Assembly (NCBI RefSeq): GCF_027307225.1
Contig: NZ_DAHUXJ010000080.1
Location: 1-64,000, forward strand
DNA: 64,000 nt
Source of the DNA: Bradyrhizobium sp.
GTDB taxonomy: Bacteria > Pseudomonadota > Alphaproteobacteria > Rhizobiales > Xanthobacteraceae
Direction of reading: 5' to 3'
Shown: one piece after another, positions 43,757 through 52,946 of the stretch
Numbering within the stretch: position 1 is the stretch's first letter
How the letters are laid out: the number at the start of each line of letters is the position of its first letter
Notes under the pieces: generated by a model
What the model was told of the DNA's origin: nothing
What the model saw: the letters and a program-made list of their open reading frames with translations, nothing else
Database searches by the model: none
Program-made: the position numbers and the translations under genes

Positions 43757-44790
43757 TAGAGGCCAAGTCCTGTCCTGATCGCAGCCTCGTCGATGTCGCC
43801 CTGTTCGCCGATCACCACCAGCTTCGATTGCCGCGCCTTTGTACCCCAGGGCGTATCGTATTGATGCCGGACCCGCTCACCCACGGCCTGCAGCAATAGC
43901 CGCATCGGCTTGCCTGAAACGGCGATGTAGCCCTTGGCGCGCAGCACGTTCTGTTCGCGCACAAGCTGTTGCACGGAGGCAACCAGCGCGTCGATATCGC
44001 TCACTTCAGGAAGATCGATCACGACGGAAGCAAAGTCGTCATGTTCGTGATCGTCTTCCCCGTCGTGGTGCGACGGGCGCGCGGCGAGATCGTCTTCGGC
44101 GGCCGCCCCGAGGCCAAGGATGACGCGCGCGTCAACCGCGCCGTCGACGATCGGCAGCATCGGCACGCGGCGCGGCATCTCCGCGGATATCACGGCTTTC
44201 GCCGTCTCAAGCCCCGCGGCGCCGGCGAGGTCCGCCTTGGTCAAGAGCACAATATCGGCGCAGGCGATCTGATCTTCGAACACTTCCGACAGTGGCGTTT
44301 CGTGATCGAGATTTTCGTCCCGTACGCGCTGCGCTTCGACCGCGGCGGGATCGGGCGCAAAGCGGCCGGCGGCGACAGCTTCCGCGTCCGCCAGCGCGAT
44401 CACGCCGTCGACGGTGATGCGTGAGCGAATTTCGGGCCAGTCGAACGCCTTCAGGAGCGGCTTTGGCAGCGCCAGGCCCGACGTCTCGATCAGAATGTGA
44501 TCCGGCCGGACACGCCGCGACAGCAACTGCTCCATCGCCGGAATGAAGTCGTCGGCCACGGTGCAGCAGATGCAGCCATTGGCGAGTTCGACGATGTTCT
44601 CGGCGGGACAATTGGCATCGGCGCACGATTTCAGGATGTCGCCGTCGACGCCCTCGCTGCCGAATTCGTTGACGAGAACGGCGAGCTTCTTGCCGTTCGG
44701 GTTGGCAAGGAGGTGCTTGATCAGCGTCGTTTTCCCGGAGCCGAGAAAACCGGTCACGACCGTGACGGGAACTTTGGCGAGCGTAGTCAT
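43756..44790 (-). CDS. cobW: CobW-family GTPase, cobalt metallochaperone candidate
   Basis: A 344-residue COG0523 GTPase: P-loop GFLGSGKTTLI, the metal-binding CxCC motif in NGCICCTV, and a His/Asp-rich segment (HHDGEDDHEHDDF) before the C-terminal CobW_C domain. By analogy with studied CobW it would load cobalt onto CobN-type chelatase (inference). The start at 44790 puts the P-loop near residue 17; the longer frame upstream has nonsense composition. It overlaps DUF1636 upstream by ATGA. Confidence 0.95.
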   Translation of the reverse strand: MTTLAKVPVTVVTGFLGSGKTTLIKHLLANPNGKKLAVLVNEFGSEGVDGDILKSCADANCPAENIVELANGCICCTVADDFIPAMEQLLSRRVRPDHILIETSGLALPKPLLKAFDWPEIRSRITVDGVIALADAEAVAAGRFAPDPAAVEAQRVRDENLDHETPLSEVFEDQIACADIVLLTKADLAGAAGLETAKAVISAEMPRRVPMLPIVDGAVDARVILGLGAAAEDDLAARPSHHDGEDDHEHDDFASVVIDLPEVSDIDALVASVQQLVREQNVLRAKGYIAVSGKPMRLLLQAVGERVRHQYDTPWGTKARQSKLVVIGEQGDIDEAAIRTGLGL

Positions 44791-45173
44791 TCGGCGGCCT
44801 CCGGGACGACGGCAATCGATGGCGCGATGGGTGGGATGCGGGCAAGCGATTGCTTGCGGAAAATCTCGGGCCGGCGGCGCCAGGGCACGATGCCATCGGG
44901 CGCGGCGGCATAAGCCGCGGCGCCGGCGATCACGTCGCCTGCGTTGGCATCGGAGAGGCGGCCATAAACGTAAGACCATCGGCCCGGCGCACTGAGCGCA
45001 ACCGAGCAACCCTGGCTGCAAGCAGAAAGGCATTCGACAGGCACCACCTCAACGCTCTCAGGTGCGCCGGCGCCGATGATCGCCGCATGCAGTCTCGCGC
45101 CGGGCGTAGTCTCGCCCTCTTGCAGCGTTTGGCCGGCACGGCAGGTGATGCAGACGTGAAGCGTGACGGTCAT
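44787..45173 (-). CDS. DUF1636 metal-binding protein of the cobalamin operon
   Basis: A 128-residue protein with thioredoxin-like 2Fe-2S-ferredoxin features: LHVCITCRAG near the start and VECLSACSQGCSVAL in the middle, giving five candidate ligand cysteines, then PGRWSYVYGRL. DUF1636 genes habitually lie beside cobW/cobN in alphaproteobacteria; their role in cobalt handling is assumed, not shown. It is the first gene after the B12 riboswitch. ATG 45173 is the family start. Confidence 0.88.
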   Translation of the reverse strand: MTVTLHVCITCRAGQTLQEGETTPGARLHAAIIGAGAPESVEVVPVECLSACSQGCSVALSAPGRWSYVYGRLSDANAGDVIAGAAAYAAAPDGIVPWRRRPEIFRKQSLARIPPIAPSIAVVPEAAE

Positions 45174-45284
45174 CGCTCTCCTCGAAATTCTGGCGGAAGG
45201 CGATGAGGCACGCGGACCAGCAACGAAAGCGATCCGCTCCCCGTCGCGGAACACCCCGTCCGCCGGTCTTAAAACGCATGCGCT

Positions 45285-45473
45285 GGCAGGTCTCCCGGCT
45301 TGCGGAGCAGGGATTATCTCCCTTCGATCCCCGCCTTCCCGACCCTCGAGGGGGCAGTGGCTTTGGGCATCTCTCCGGTCACGGTCGCGGGGGCGGCTGC
45401 TTTCAGGGACGAAGCCTTTCGGCTTTCGGCCCTATCGCATTCCCTCTTCGCCTGTCGTAGGACAGGAACCAAC
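45285..45473 (-). promoter_or_regulatory. Cobalamin (B12) riboswitch
   Basis: On the minus strand the order of conserved blocks is: GAAGAGGGAATGCG, GCAGCCGCCCCCGC with GACCGTGACCGGAGA, GCCACTG, GGGAAGGCGGG and the B12 box AGCCGGGAGACCTGCC. This is a complete class of adenosylcobalamin-type riboswitch. It ends about 110 nt upstream of the DUF1636 start and would shut off DUF1636-cobW-cobN-cobG-cobH-cobI-cobJ when cobalamin is abundant. Confidence 0.95.
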
Positions 45474-45528
45474 GCGCGCCCACCATTTGCCGATGGGCGT
45501 TACTTGTCAAGCCAAAGGAACGTATCCG

Positions 45529-46185
45529 ATGACGTCAGACAAAGAAACGGGAGTAGGCGAAACAGCAGGATTGTCCGAGGCTTCGCTCGACGAGCGCCAT
45601 GCGGAAAAAATGGCCAGGAAGAAAGCCGCGCGCGACCGCATCATGGCGACCAAGAGCGGCGACAAAGGCCTCATCATCGTTCTTACCGGCGCGGGAAAAG
45701 GAAAGTCATCCTCGGCTTTCGGCATGATCCTGCGATGTGTCGCGCACGGATTTCCCTGCGCCGTCGTGCAGTTCATCAAGGGCGCGTGGGATACCGGCGA
45801 GCGGCGCCTCTTGACCGGCCACTTCGGCGATCTCTGCCAGTTTTATGCGATGGGCGAGGGCTTTACCTGGGAGACTCAAGACCGCGCCCGTGATATCGCG
45901 GCGGCCAGCGCGGGGTGGGAAAAAGCCAAGGCGCTGATCGCTGAGGCGAACTTGCGCATGGTCGTTCTCGACGAGATCAACATTGCGCTTCGCTACGACT
46001 ATCTCGACGTCAACGAAGTCGTCGAATTCCTCGAGAGCCAAAAACCCGACATGACGCATGTGGTACTCACCGGCCGCAACGCCAAGCAGGAACTGATCGA
46101 CGCCGCCGATCTCGTCACCGAGATGACGCTGGTCAAGCATCCGTTTCGCTCCGGCATCAAGGCGCAGCCCGGCGTGGAATTCTGA
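45529..46185 (+). CDS. cobO: Corrinoid adenosyltransferase
   Basis: A 218-residue CobO/BtuR-type ATP:cob(I)alamin adenosyltransferase with P-loop [12 protein letters not shown] and the segments [10 protein letters not shown] and [13 protein letters not shown]. It attaches the adenosyl group to cobalt. ATG 45529 follows AAAGGA. It is divergent from the riboswitch-led operon, whose 5' end lies only about 55 bp away, so the two promoters must share that small region. Confidence 0.95.
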   Translation: MTSDKETGVGETAGLSEASLDERHAEKMARKKAARDRIMATKSGDKGLIIVLTGAGKGKSSSAFGMILRCVAHGFPCAVVQFIKGAWDTGERRLLTGHFGDLCQFYAMGEGFTWETQDRARDIAAASAGWEKAKALIAEANLRMVVLDEINIALRYDYLDVNEVVEFLESQKPDMTHVVLTGRNAKQELIDAADLVTEMTLVKHPFRSGIKAQPGVEF

Positions 46186-46205
46186 ACGAAACGCGATTGA
46201 GATCG

Positions 46206-47654
46206 ATGGCCCGCGCATTGATGATCCAAGGAGCCGGTTCGAACGTGGGCAAGTCGCTCATCGTGGCTGGCCTTCTTCGCTCCGCCAAGCGCCGTGGGCT
46301 TCGCGTGCAGCCATTCAAGCCGCAGAACATGTCGAACAATGCGGCGGTGACCGTGGATGGCGGCGAGATCGGGCGCGCGCAGGCTTTGCAAGCGCAAGCC
46401 GCCGGCGTCGAGCCGCATACCGACATGAATCCGGTGCTGCTGAAACCGGAGACGGATATCGGCGCGCAGGTCATCGTGCAGGGAAAGCGTGTCGCGACGC
46501 TGCGCGCACGCGACTATGCCGCCATGAAACCTTCCCTCATGATGCCGGTGCTGGAAAGTTTTTCGCGGTTGAAGGACCGCGCCGATCTCGTTGTGGTCGA
46601 AGGCGCCGGCAGCCCGGCCGAGGTGAATCTGCGCGCAAATGACATCGCCAATATGGGCTTTGCCCGCAAAGCCGATGTTCCGGTGGTGCTGCTCGGCGAC
46701 ATCGATCGCGGCGGCGTGATCGCGCAAATCGTCGGAAGCAAAGCGGTGCTCGATCCCGACGATGCGGCCATGATCGGCGGCTTCATCATCAACAAATTCC
46801 GCGGCGATCCCAGTTTGTTTGACGACGGTTATCGTCTGATCGAACGGCAAACCGGCTGGCGCGGATTTGGCGTGCTGCCTTTCTTTTCCCGTGCAGCCGA
46901 GCTTCCGGACGAAGACGCGCTCGGACTCGGCGAAGCGCGCAGGGCTGGCAAATCCAAGATCGCCTTTCTCGCGCTGTCGCGCATTGCCAATTTCGACGAT
47001 CTCGATCCGCTCAAGCTCGAGGGCGAGGTTGACCTCGCGATGGTGCGGCCGGGCGAAGCCATCCCCGGCGATTGCATGCTTGTGATCATTCCCGGTTCGA
47101 AATCGACCCGCGGCGATCTGGCTTTCCTGCGCGCGCAAGGCTGGGACATCGACCTTCTCGCGCATCATCGCCGTGGCGGTCATGTGCTGGGTCTTTGCGG
47201 CGGCTACCAGATGCTCGGCAAAACCGTCGTCGACCCCGAAGGAATCGAAGGGCCTTCCGGAGAGACGCCGGGTCTCGGGCTGCTCGATGTTTCGACCGTG
47301 ATGACGCCGCAAAAGATGCTGACGCGCGTCAGCGCATATCATAGTGCGACGGCGCAGCCGATCGATGCTTACGAGATTCACATCGGCCGCACCGAGGGGC
47401 CGGATCGGGCCCGCCCCTTCGCCATGCGCGATGGCGCGCCGGAAGGCGCGATCTCCGCGGACGGACGCGTCCATGGCAGCTATCTGCACGGATTGTTTGC
47501 GTCAGACGCGTTTCGAAAGGCGTTTCTCGCGCGGTTCGGTGTTCCCGCTGCCGATCAGGGTTATCGAATAAGAGTTGAAAGCGCGCTCGATGCGCTCGCC
47601 GATCACATCGACACTCATCTAGACGTCGAAGGCATTTTTGCGCTGGCGCGCTGA
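46206..47654 (+). CDS. cobQ: Cobyric acid synthase
   Basis: A 482-residue ATP- and glutamine-dependent amidase that amidates four side chains of adenosylcobyrinic acid diamide. N-terminal [11 protein letters not shown]-loop-like motif, [12 protein letters not shown], and a C-terminal glutaminase with [12 protein letters not shown] (catalytic Cys) and a later His in GSYLHGLF. It lies 20 bp after cobO, as an operon. Its stop is 2 bp from the stop of convergent cobD. Confidence 0.96.
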   Translation: MARALMIQGAGSNVGKSLIVAGLLRSAKRRGLRVQPFKPQNMSNNAAVTVDGGEIGRAQALQAQAAGVEPHTDMNPVLLKPETDIGAQVIVQGKRVATLRARDYAAMKPSLMMPVLESFSRLKDRADLVVVEGAGSPAEVNLRANDIANMGFARKADVPVVLLGDIDRGGVIAQIVGSKAVLDPDDAAMIGGFIINKFRGDPSLFDDGYRLIERQTGWRGFGVLPFFSRAAELPDEDALGLGEARRAGKSKIAFLALSRIANFDDLDPLKLEGEVDLAMVRPGEAIPGDCMLVIIPGSKSTRGDLAFLRAQGWDIDLLAHHRRGGHVLGLCGGYQMLGKTVVDPEGIEGPSGETPGLGLLDVSTVMTPQKMLTRVSAYHSATAQPIDAYEIHIGRTEGPDRARPFAMRDGAPEGAISADGRVHGSYLHGLFASDAFRKAFLARFGVPAADQGYRIRVESALDALADHIDTHLDVEGIFALAR

Positions 47655-47656
47655 AA

Positions 47657-48625
47657 TCATCCAGCCAAAGCTGCCGACAATCGCGCCCACTCGGCTTCGC
47701 TACCCGGCAGTCCGAGCCGCAGCCATCCCTTGTGATACGGAAAGATGCGCGACCATATTCGCGTGCGCGCCAACTTCTCCTGGGCACGCATTGCATCGCC
47801 GGTCTCGTAAAGACGAAACAGCGGCGTTCCGCCGACAAGCGACCAACCGAGCTTCGCCACTTCCGTATCAAGCCGCCTACAATCGCGGCTCAGACGTGTC
47901 GCTGTCGCCTTCGCCCATTCACGATCGGAAAGCGCACGCTCGCCGACCGCAATAGCCGGACCCGAAACCGGCCACGGTCCAACCATCGCAGAAAGTGCGG
48001 CGATGTCGGCCTCAGCGCCGATAGCGAACCCGAGCCGCAATCCGGCAAGCCCGAAGAACTTTCCAAAGGACCGCAGGATCAGGAGCCCCTGACGTCCGGC
48101 ATCGGACGCAAGCGACAGTTCGGGAATGGCATCGGCAAAGCTTTCGTCGACCACGAGGCGGCCGACCTCCGGCAAAAGTTCAACCAATTGCTTCGGCTGG
48201 TATCGCTTGCCATCGGGATTGTTGGGGTTGGCGAGCACGGCGATGTCGGCGCCGGCGAGCGCGGCGGGATCGGAGACTTCGGTCACTTCCCAGCCGGCGG
48301 CGGCCGAGAACACCGCCGCATATTCGTTGTAGGTCGGGCCAAGAATCCGCACCCGGCCGCGCGAAGCAAGGTGCGGCAGCCATTGAACGGCGGCCTGCGC
48401 GCCGTTGGTCGCAAGAACAGGTGCGGTCGTGCCGTATGCGTTTTGCGCCGCCTGGTGAAGCGAGTTACGAGCGGATTTCGACGGCAGCGCGCTCCAGACG
48501 GTCTCAGGCAATTCGCCTATGGGATATGGTTTGCGATTGATGCCGGTGGACAGATCGATCCAGTCGCGCGCATCGCCGCCGAAGCGCTGCACTGCCAGGT
48601 CGAGATTTCCGCCATGCTCAGGCAT
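47657..48625 (-). CDS. cobD: Threonine-phosphate decarboxylase
   Basis: A 322-residue PLP enzyme of the aminotransferase class I/II fold. It makes aminopropanol phosphate, the linker of the nucleotide loop. The start motif is MPEHGGNLDLAV, there is a NPNNPDGKRY loop, and the PLP-Lys sits in RSFGKFFGLAGLRLGF. ATG 48625 follows GAGG at 8 nt; GTG 48637 overlaps the cbiB stop and is an alternative. Named cobD after Salmonella; the P. denitrificans name is cobC. Confidence 0.92.
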   Translation of the reverse strand: MPEHGGNLDLAVQRFGGDARDWIDLSTGINRKPYPIGELPETVWSALPSKSARNSLHQAAQNAYGTTAPVLATNGAQAAVQWLPHLASRGRVRILGPTYNEYAAVFSAAAGWEVTEVSDPAALAGADIAVLANPNNPDGKRYQPKQLVELLPEVGRLVVDESFADAIPELSLASDAGRQGLLILRSFGKFFGLAGLRLGFAIGAEADIAALSAMVGPWPVSGPAIAVGERALSDREWAKATATRLSRDCRRLDTEVAKLGWSLVGGTPLFRLYETGDAMRAQEKLARTRIWSRIFPYHKGWLRLGLPGSEAEWARLSAALAG

Positions 48626-48633
48626 GTTCGACC

Positions 48634-49551
48634 TCACACCACTGCCAGGATGAGGAGCAAAAGAGCAAGCAGCGCCATCGCGCGGCGATAGAGCTTGAGG
48701 GCCTGCCCGATATCCGCAGCCCGCGGGTCGCGCGCGCCTGCATTCAGCCAGGGTTCGTTAGCTACTTCGCCGTGGTAAGTGCGGGGACCGCTCAACTGAA
48801 CGCCGAGCGCGCCGGCCATCGCCGCTTCCGGCCAGCCGGCATTGACCGAGCGATGGCGCGGCCCGTCGGAGATCATGCGCCACATCGCCGCCCTTCGCTC
48901 GGTGGAAAGAAGCGCAAACAGCACGCCGGTCAGACGCGCCGGGATGAAATTCGCGACATCGTCGATGTGCGCTGCCGCCCAGCCGAAGGCCTGGTGACGC
49001 GGCGTGCGGTGGCCGATCATGGAGTCGAGCGTATTGATGGCCTTGTAGCCGACGATGCCCGGCAGGCCGAAGATGGCACCCCAGAACAACGGCGCGACCA
49101 CGCCATCGGATGCGTTTTCGGCGAGGCTTTCGATCGAGGCCCGCGCGATACCGGTCTCGTCGAGGCTAGCGGGATCGCGGCCGACGATGCGTGAGACGGC
49201 GGCGCGTGCGGCCTCGACGTCGCCCGTCCGCAATGGCCGTTCGACGGCCGCCACATGATCGTGCAACGAGCGCAACGCGACCAGCGGCCACGCCAGGATT
49301 CCCGCAAAGAGGATGCGGCTCCATCCCGTGCCCAGTTGCGTCTGAACGGCCCAGGAGGGAAGTGTCGGCAGCGCAATCACCATGAGCGTCGCCACGGTAC
49401 CCGCGGCGCGCCGGAACACGGGCAGATCCGATTTCCGATTGCACGCAGCATCCACCCGATCGATCAACCAGCCAAGCCAGATGACGGGATGGCCGAGCAG
49501 GCGAAACAACTGCTCCGGCCAACCCAGCACGGCGTCAATCGCCATTGCCAT
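48634..49551 (-). CDS. cbiB: Adenosylcobinamide-phosphate synthase
   Basis: An integral-membrane CbiB (P. denitrificans CobD) that joins aminopropanol phosphate to adenosylcobyric acid. Characteristic segments are AMAIDAVLGWPEQ, HPVIWLGWLID, SIESLAENASDGVVAPLFW and INTLDSMIGHRT, with hydrophobic segments between. I chose ATG 49551 because AGGAG lies 8 nt upstream; ATG 49557 is an alternative, and the frame further upstream is non-native. It is co-transcribed with cobD. Confidence 0.93.
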   Translation of the reverse strand: MAMAIDAVLGWPEQLFRLLGHPVIWLGWLIDRVDAACNRKSDLPVFRRAAGTVATLMVIALPTLPSWAVQTQLGTGWSRILFAGILAWPLVALRSLHDHVAAVERPLRTGDVEAARAAVSRIVGRDPASLDETGIARASIESLAENASDGVVAPLFWGAIFGLPGIVGYKAINTLDSMIGHRTPRHQAFGWAAAHIDDVANFIPARLTGVLFALLSTERRAAMWRMISDGPRHRSVNAGWPEAAMAGALGVQLSGPRTYHGEVANEPWLNAGARDPRAADIGQALKLYRRAMALLALLLLILAVV

Positions 49552-49702
49552 CAGCATCGCTCCTGCAAATCCCAAGCAAGCTCTCCCATGCAGCCACCCC
49601 CTGATGCGCAAGAAGCCGCCCCGACGCAAGCCTCTTGAGGTGGCGAATTCGCTTTGTCTTTGCCGGTAAATGATGATTACTGCCGATGGAACGGGAGGCG
49701 GG

Positions 49703-50206
49703 ATGCCGGTCATTTTGATCACGGGCGGCGCGCGGTCGGGCAAGAGCCGGCATGCAGAAGTGCGCGCGCGCGCCGTTCCCGGCCGGCCCGTCTATATCGC
49801 GACCGCCGGGGCGCTCGACGAGGAGATGACGGAGCGCATCGCCAAACACCGCGCAAGGCGCGGAAGCGGATGGATCGAGCGCGAAGAGCCGCTTCGGCTC
49901 ACGCAAGCCCTGATCGAGACCGATGGGGGCGGCGCACGGCTTGTCGATTGCCTGACGCTGTGGCTGTCCAACCTGCTTCACGCTGGAAACGACTGGCCGC
50001 AAGCGATCGCCAAACTCGCCGATACCTTGAAGAGCCAGCGCAGCCCGGTCGTGCTGGTGACCAACGAGGTCGGGCTTGGCATCGTGCCTGACAATGCGCT
50101 GGCGCGCGCCTATCGCGATGCCGCAGGCCTCATGAACCAGACGATCGCAGGCGTTGCCGACGAGGTCGAGTTCATCGTCGCCGGCCTGCCGATGAAGTTG
50201 AAATAG
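49703..50206 (+). CDS. cobU: Adenosylcobinamide kinase / phosphate guanylyltransferase
   Basis: A 167-residue CobU (P. denitrificans CobP) that phosphorylates adenosylcobinamide and attaches GMP. The P-loop GGARSGKS is at residues 8-15, the guanylylated-His region is KHRARRGSGW, and it has VDCLTLWLSNLL and VTNEVGLGIVP. GGGAGG lies just upstream of ATG 49703; an upstream ATG at 49670 is possible. It starts the plus-strand run cobU-cobS-bluB. Confidence 0.93.
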   Translation: MPVILITGGARSGKSRHAEVRARAVPGRPVYIATAGALDEEMTERIAKHRARRGSGWIEREEPLRLTQALIETDGGGARLVDCLTLWLSNLLHAGNDWPQAIAKLADTLKSQRSPVVLVTNEVGLGIVPDNALARAYRDAAGLMNQTIAGVADEVEFIVAGLPMKLK

Positions 50207-50216
50207 GCTACGTCCA

Positions 50217-50987
50217 ATGCGCTACGCGGAGTTCATCGAGAGATCAGTCAGCGACATCCGAATTGCGGTATCGCTCTCGACGATTCTGCCGGTTGGCCCG
50301 GCGAAGCCGCTGGATCATGGCGAGATCGCGCAGGCGAGTTGGGCTTTGCCGCTGGCGGGACTGGCGGTCGGCCTTATCGGCGCGATCGTTTACGCGATCG
50401 CTCGCACGATGGGCCTGCCCAGCGACCCGGCCGCCGTACTCGCGCTCTCAGCCACTGTTCTCATCACCGGCGCGATCCACGAGGATGGACTTGCCGACAC
50501 CGCTGACGGGCTCGGCGGCGGCAACAGCCGCGACTCGAGGCTCGAGATCATGCGCGACAGCCGGATCGGCAGCTATGGCGCCTGTGCTCTTGGCCTTTCG
50601 ATCCTGGCGCGATGGAGCGGGCTGACGAACATCGCCGAGCCTGGATCGGTCGCGTCGGCGCTGATGGTCGCGCATGTTGCGGCGCGCGCCCAACTGCCGG
50701 TCTTCATGTGGCTGGTCCCGCCCGCGCGGTCGGACGGGCTGTCAGCCGGAGCCGGACAGGCCCCCGCGCAAAGCGCGATGATCGCGGCAGGTCTCGGATT
50801 CCTGTGCCTCGTCATCGGTCTTGGCCTGGGCAAGGCCATCATGGGACTTTTGCTGTTGTCGCTCGTTGGAATAGGTTGGGCCTGGCTTGCCACGCGGCAG
50901 GTCGGCGGGCAGACCGGTGACATTCTCGGCGCGCTGGAGCAGATCGGCGAGATCGCGATTCTGCTGATGGCAGTCGCGGCATTTTAA
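50217..50987 (+). CDS. cobS: Adenosylcobinamide-GDP ribazoletransferase
   Basis: A 256-residue polytopic membrane protein that joins alpha-ribazole (or its phosphate) to GDP-cobinamide, the last step of nucleotide-loop assembly. The catalytic acidic motif HEDGLADTADGLGGG is intact, and RLEIMRDSRIGSYG is present. It starts 10 bp after cobU. In P. denitrificans naming this is CobV. A type A hairpin follows 7 bp after its stop. Confidence 0.93.
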   Translation: MRYAEFIERSVSDIRIAVSLSTILPVGPAKPLDHGEIAQASWALPLAGLAVGLIGAIVYAIARTMGLPSDPAAVLALSATVLITGAIHEDGLADTADGLGGGNSRDSRLEIMRDSRIGSYGACALGLSILARWSGLTNIAEPGSVASALMVAHVAARAQLPVFMWLVPPARSDGLSAGAGQAPAQSAMIAAGLGFLCLVIGLGLGKAIMGLLLLSLVGIGWAWLATRQVGGQTGDILGALEQIGEIAILLMAVAAF

Positions 50988-50993
50988 ACGGGA

Positions 50994-51072
50994 CTAGTGC
51001 TCCTTCGATTCCGAGGTTCGCATCAGAGGTCGCCGCGATCGCTTACGAACTTCGGAATCAAAGGAGCTCTAG
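50994..51072. repeat. CTAG-bordered hairpin, type A (copy 3), between cobS and bluB
   Basis: It runs from CTAGTGCTCCTTCGATTCC to its imperfect complement GGAATCAAAGGAGCTCTAG. It fills nearly the whole cobS-bluB gap. The right arm contains AAGGAG at 51061-51066, 7 nt from the bluB ATG, so it supplies the bluB Shine-Dalgarno. A hairpin in the mRNA would include that site in its stem. Confidence 0.85.
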
Positions 51073-51073
51073 A

Positions 51074-51706
51074 ATGGTCGCATTCGACGAAGCGTTTCGC
51101 CGCAAGCTGCATGAGCTTTTCGTGTGGCGCCGCGATGTGCGGCGTTTTCGCCGAGACCCATTGCCCGAGGGCGCGATCGAGCGGCTGATCGAAACCGTCT
51201 GCCTTTCGCCTTCGGTGGGCTTGAGCCAGCCCTGGCGGTTTGTCATCGTCGAGGATGCATCGCGGCGCCACGCGGTGATCGAGGATTTCAAAACCTGCAA
51301 TGCCGACGCACTACAGTCCTATTCAGGCGAACGGGCCTCGCACTATGCGACGCTCAAGCTGGCCGGGCTTCAGGAGGCACCGGGGCATCTTGCCGTCTTT
51401 GCCGACAAGGAAAGCCAGATCGGGCATGGCCTTGGCCGCATGACGATGCCGGAAACCATCGAATATTCCGTTGTCGCCGCGATCTGTTCGATGTGGCTGG
51501 CTGCGCGTGCCGAAGGAATTGGGCTTGGCTGGGTCTCGATCCTCAATCCGGCGCATATCAACGAAATTCTCGAAGTCCCGAAATCGTGGAAGTTCATCGG
51601 GTATCTCTGCCTCGGCTATCCCGAGACCGAAGACGACCGACCCGATCTGGAGCGTGCGAAGTGGGAATGCCGGCGCGCGGCCGATCAGTTCACCACGCGA
51701 CGATAA
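51074..51706 (+). CDS. bluB: 5,6-dimethylbenzimidazole synthase
   Basis: A 210-residue nitroreductase-fold BluB that splits reduced FMN with O2 to make DMB, the lower ligand. Conserved features: FVWRRDVRRFRRDPL at the flavin site, SPSVGLSQPWRF and LGWVSILNP. ATG 51074 is fixed by AAGGAG in the hairpin element just upstream. It works with cobT (31388). Its stop is 8 bp from the stop of the convergent cbt operon. Confidence 0.95.
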   Translation: MVAFDEAFRRKLHELFVWRRDVRRFRRDPLPEGAIERLIETVCLSPSVGLSQPWRFVIVEDASRRHAVIEDFKTCNADALQSYSGERASHYATLKLAGLQEAPGHLAVFADKESQIGHGLGRMTMPETIEYSVVAAICSMWLAARAEGIGLGWVSILNPAHINEILEVPKSWKFIGYLCLGYPETEDDRPDLERAKWECRRAADQFTTRR

Positions 51707-51714
51707 ACGCGTGA

Positions 51715-52347
51715 TCACGCTGCGCGAAGCATCCGGCGGCGAGCGACGGCCAGACCCATGACGAACAGCGCCGCAAGTGCCGAGAAGGTCAGGACGGTTG
51801 GCGCATGCCTTGGTGCGAGCTGCCAGTCCGGGCCGATCACATCGGCACTGTCGAAGGTCTGGCTGCTGTTCGAGCACACCGCGGCTGCGTTTGGATCGGC
51901 CGCGATCTCGGCCTTGATGCGCTCCTGAAGTTCTTTGGCGGCGGACTGGTTGCCGGGCATCGCGGCCATATGCGCGATCAGCGCCCGCGCTCCCGCGAGA
52001 TAGGCGTGCGAGCATTCGTTGAAGGGACTCTGTTCGTCGGTAAGACTGCCGGGAACGAGCCCCCAGAAACACGCAAAATATTGCAGGCTGACGAAACCTG
52101 AGAGCCGGCGCAAGATCGGGTCCGTGACCGGCTGGCGGGCCGCGAGATCGAGGATTTGGCTTCGATAGTTGGCAACGACCGGCATCTCGCCATGGGAAAT
52201 GGCTGCGATGGCGATTCCGCGGATCGGCCCGTCATTCGGCTTCTGATGATGGGCAGATGCGGGGGTCATCAAAAGCATCGCGAGGATGGCAATCAGGATG
52301 GATGGCGAAGGCCACGCGTGAGCTGGCGCGCGGCGAGGGCCAGTCAT
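51715..52347 (-). CDS. Exported, C-terminally anchored protein of the cobalt-uptake operon
   Basis: A 210-residue protein, unrecognised. A signal peptide (ILIAILAMLLMTPASA) would leave a mature N-terminus HHQKPNDG. A Cys-containing helical domain follows (FVSLQYFACFWGLVP, NECSHAYLAGARAL), then a C-terminal membrane segment (LTFSALAALFVMGLAVA) and an Arg-rich end. ATG 52347 overlaps the preceding stop as ATGA, so it is coupled to the cbtB-cbtA-phosphatase operon. The His-His mature end and context suggest periplasmic metal handling (inference). The ORF further upstream is an overlap artefact. Confidence 0.72.
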   Translation of the reverse strand: MTGPRRAPAHAWPSPSILIAILAMLLMTPASAHHQKPNDGPIRGIAIAAISHGEMPVVANYRSQILDLAARQPVTDPILRRLSGFVSLQYFACFWGLVPGSLTDEQSPFNECSHAYLAGARALIAHMAAMPGNQSAAKELQERIKAEIAADPNAAAVCSNSSQTFDSADVIGPDWQLAPRHAPTVLTFSALAALFVMGLAVARRRMLRAA

Positions 52348-52922
52348 CGTGCGTCTTGGACCGGGATCAGCGAACCAAGTGTCCAGCGTCCGCCGCCGCC
52401 GGATAATCTGGCGCGCGTGAGCGGGCCGACGTCGATATGCCGAAAAGCCTCCGGGCCCGCGCCAACCACATGGGCGATCGCGGCGCGAATCACCAACGCA
52501 TGCGTGATGGCGAGAACGGAGCCGGACTTGATGAGCATTTGATCCATCCACCCGCCGACGCGCCTCGTGACGTCGGCGAAAGATTCGCCGCCGTGCGGCG
52601 CGGCGCGCGGATTTCCGAGCCAGTCGGCGACCGCCTCCGGCTCGTTCGCCTCGACGTCCGTTAGCGATCGACCGGCCCAGCGGCCGAAATCGCAATCCCG
52701 CAGCAAGGGTTCGACGGTTGCAGCCGGTATCAGGCCATCTGCGGTTTGCCGCGCGCAAAGCGCCGGGCTGCACAGGAGGATGTCGCAAGCGCGAAAGCGG
52801 CTGGAAAAGCCGGCGAGACTTTCCTTTCCTCTTGGATCGAGCGGCTCATCAGCCGATGCAAAGGCAACCGCGCTGACGGACGCGGTCGAAGCCGAGCAAA
52901 GCAGATGAAGACGCATCGTCAT
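52344..52922 (-). CDS. Histidine-phosphatase-like protein with altered active site
   Basis: A 192-residue protein of the histidine phosphatase fold: CSPALCARQTAD, DFGRWAGRS, HGGESFADVTRRV and the second-His segment ITHALVIRAA are in place. But the nucleophile motif, normally L-x-R-H-G or LLCHAAT in this operon type, reads LLCSAST: the phospho-acceptor His is missing. DFGxW is followed by Ala where Glu is common. It may be catalytically dead or have a changed role. It lies 24 bp after cbtA and overlaps the next gene by ATGA. Confidence 0.8.
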   Translation of the reverse strand: MTMRLHLLCSASTASVSAVAFASADEPLDPRGKESLAGFSSRFRACDILLCSPALCARQTADGLIPAATVEPLLRDCDFGRWAGRSLTDVEANEPEAVADWLGNPRAAPHGGESFADVTRRVGGWMDQMLIKSGSVLAITHALVIRAAIAHVVGAGPEAFRHIDVGPLTRARLSGGGGRWTLGSLIPVQDAR

Positions 52923-52946
52923 GCTTCATCTCACCGGTCGCCAAAA

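Noticed and set aside
49552..49702. Second cobalamin riboswitch between cbiB and cobU
   Set aside because: No B12 box or GCCACTG-type core in either orientation.
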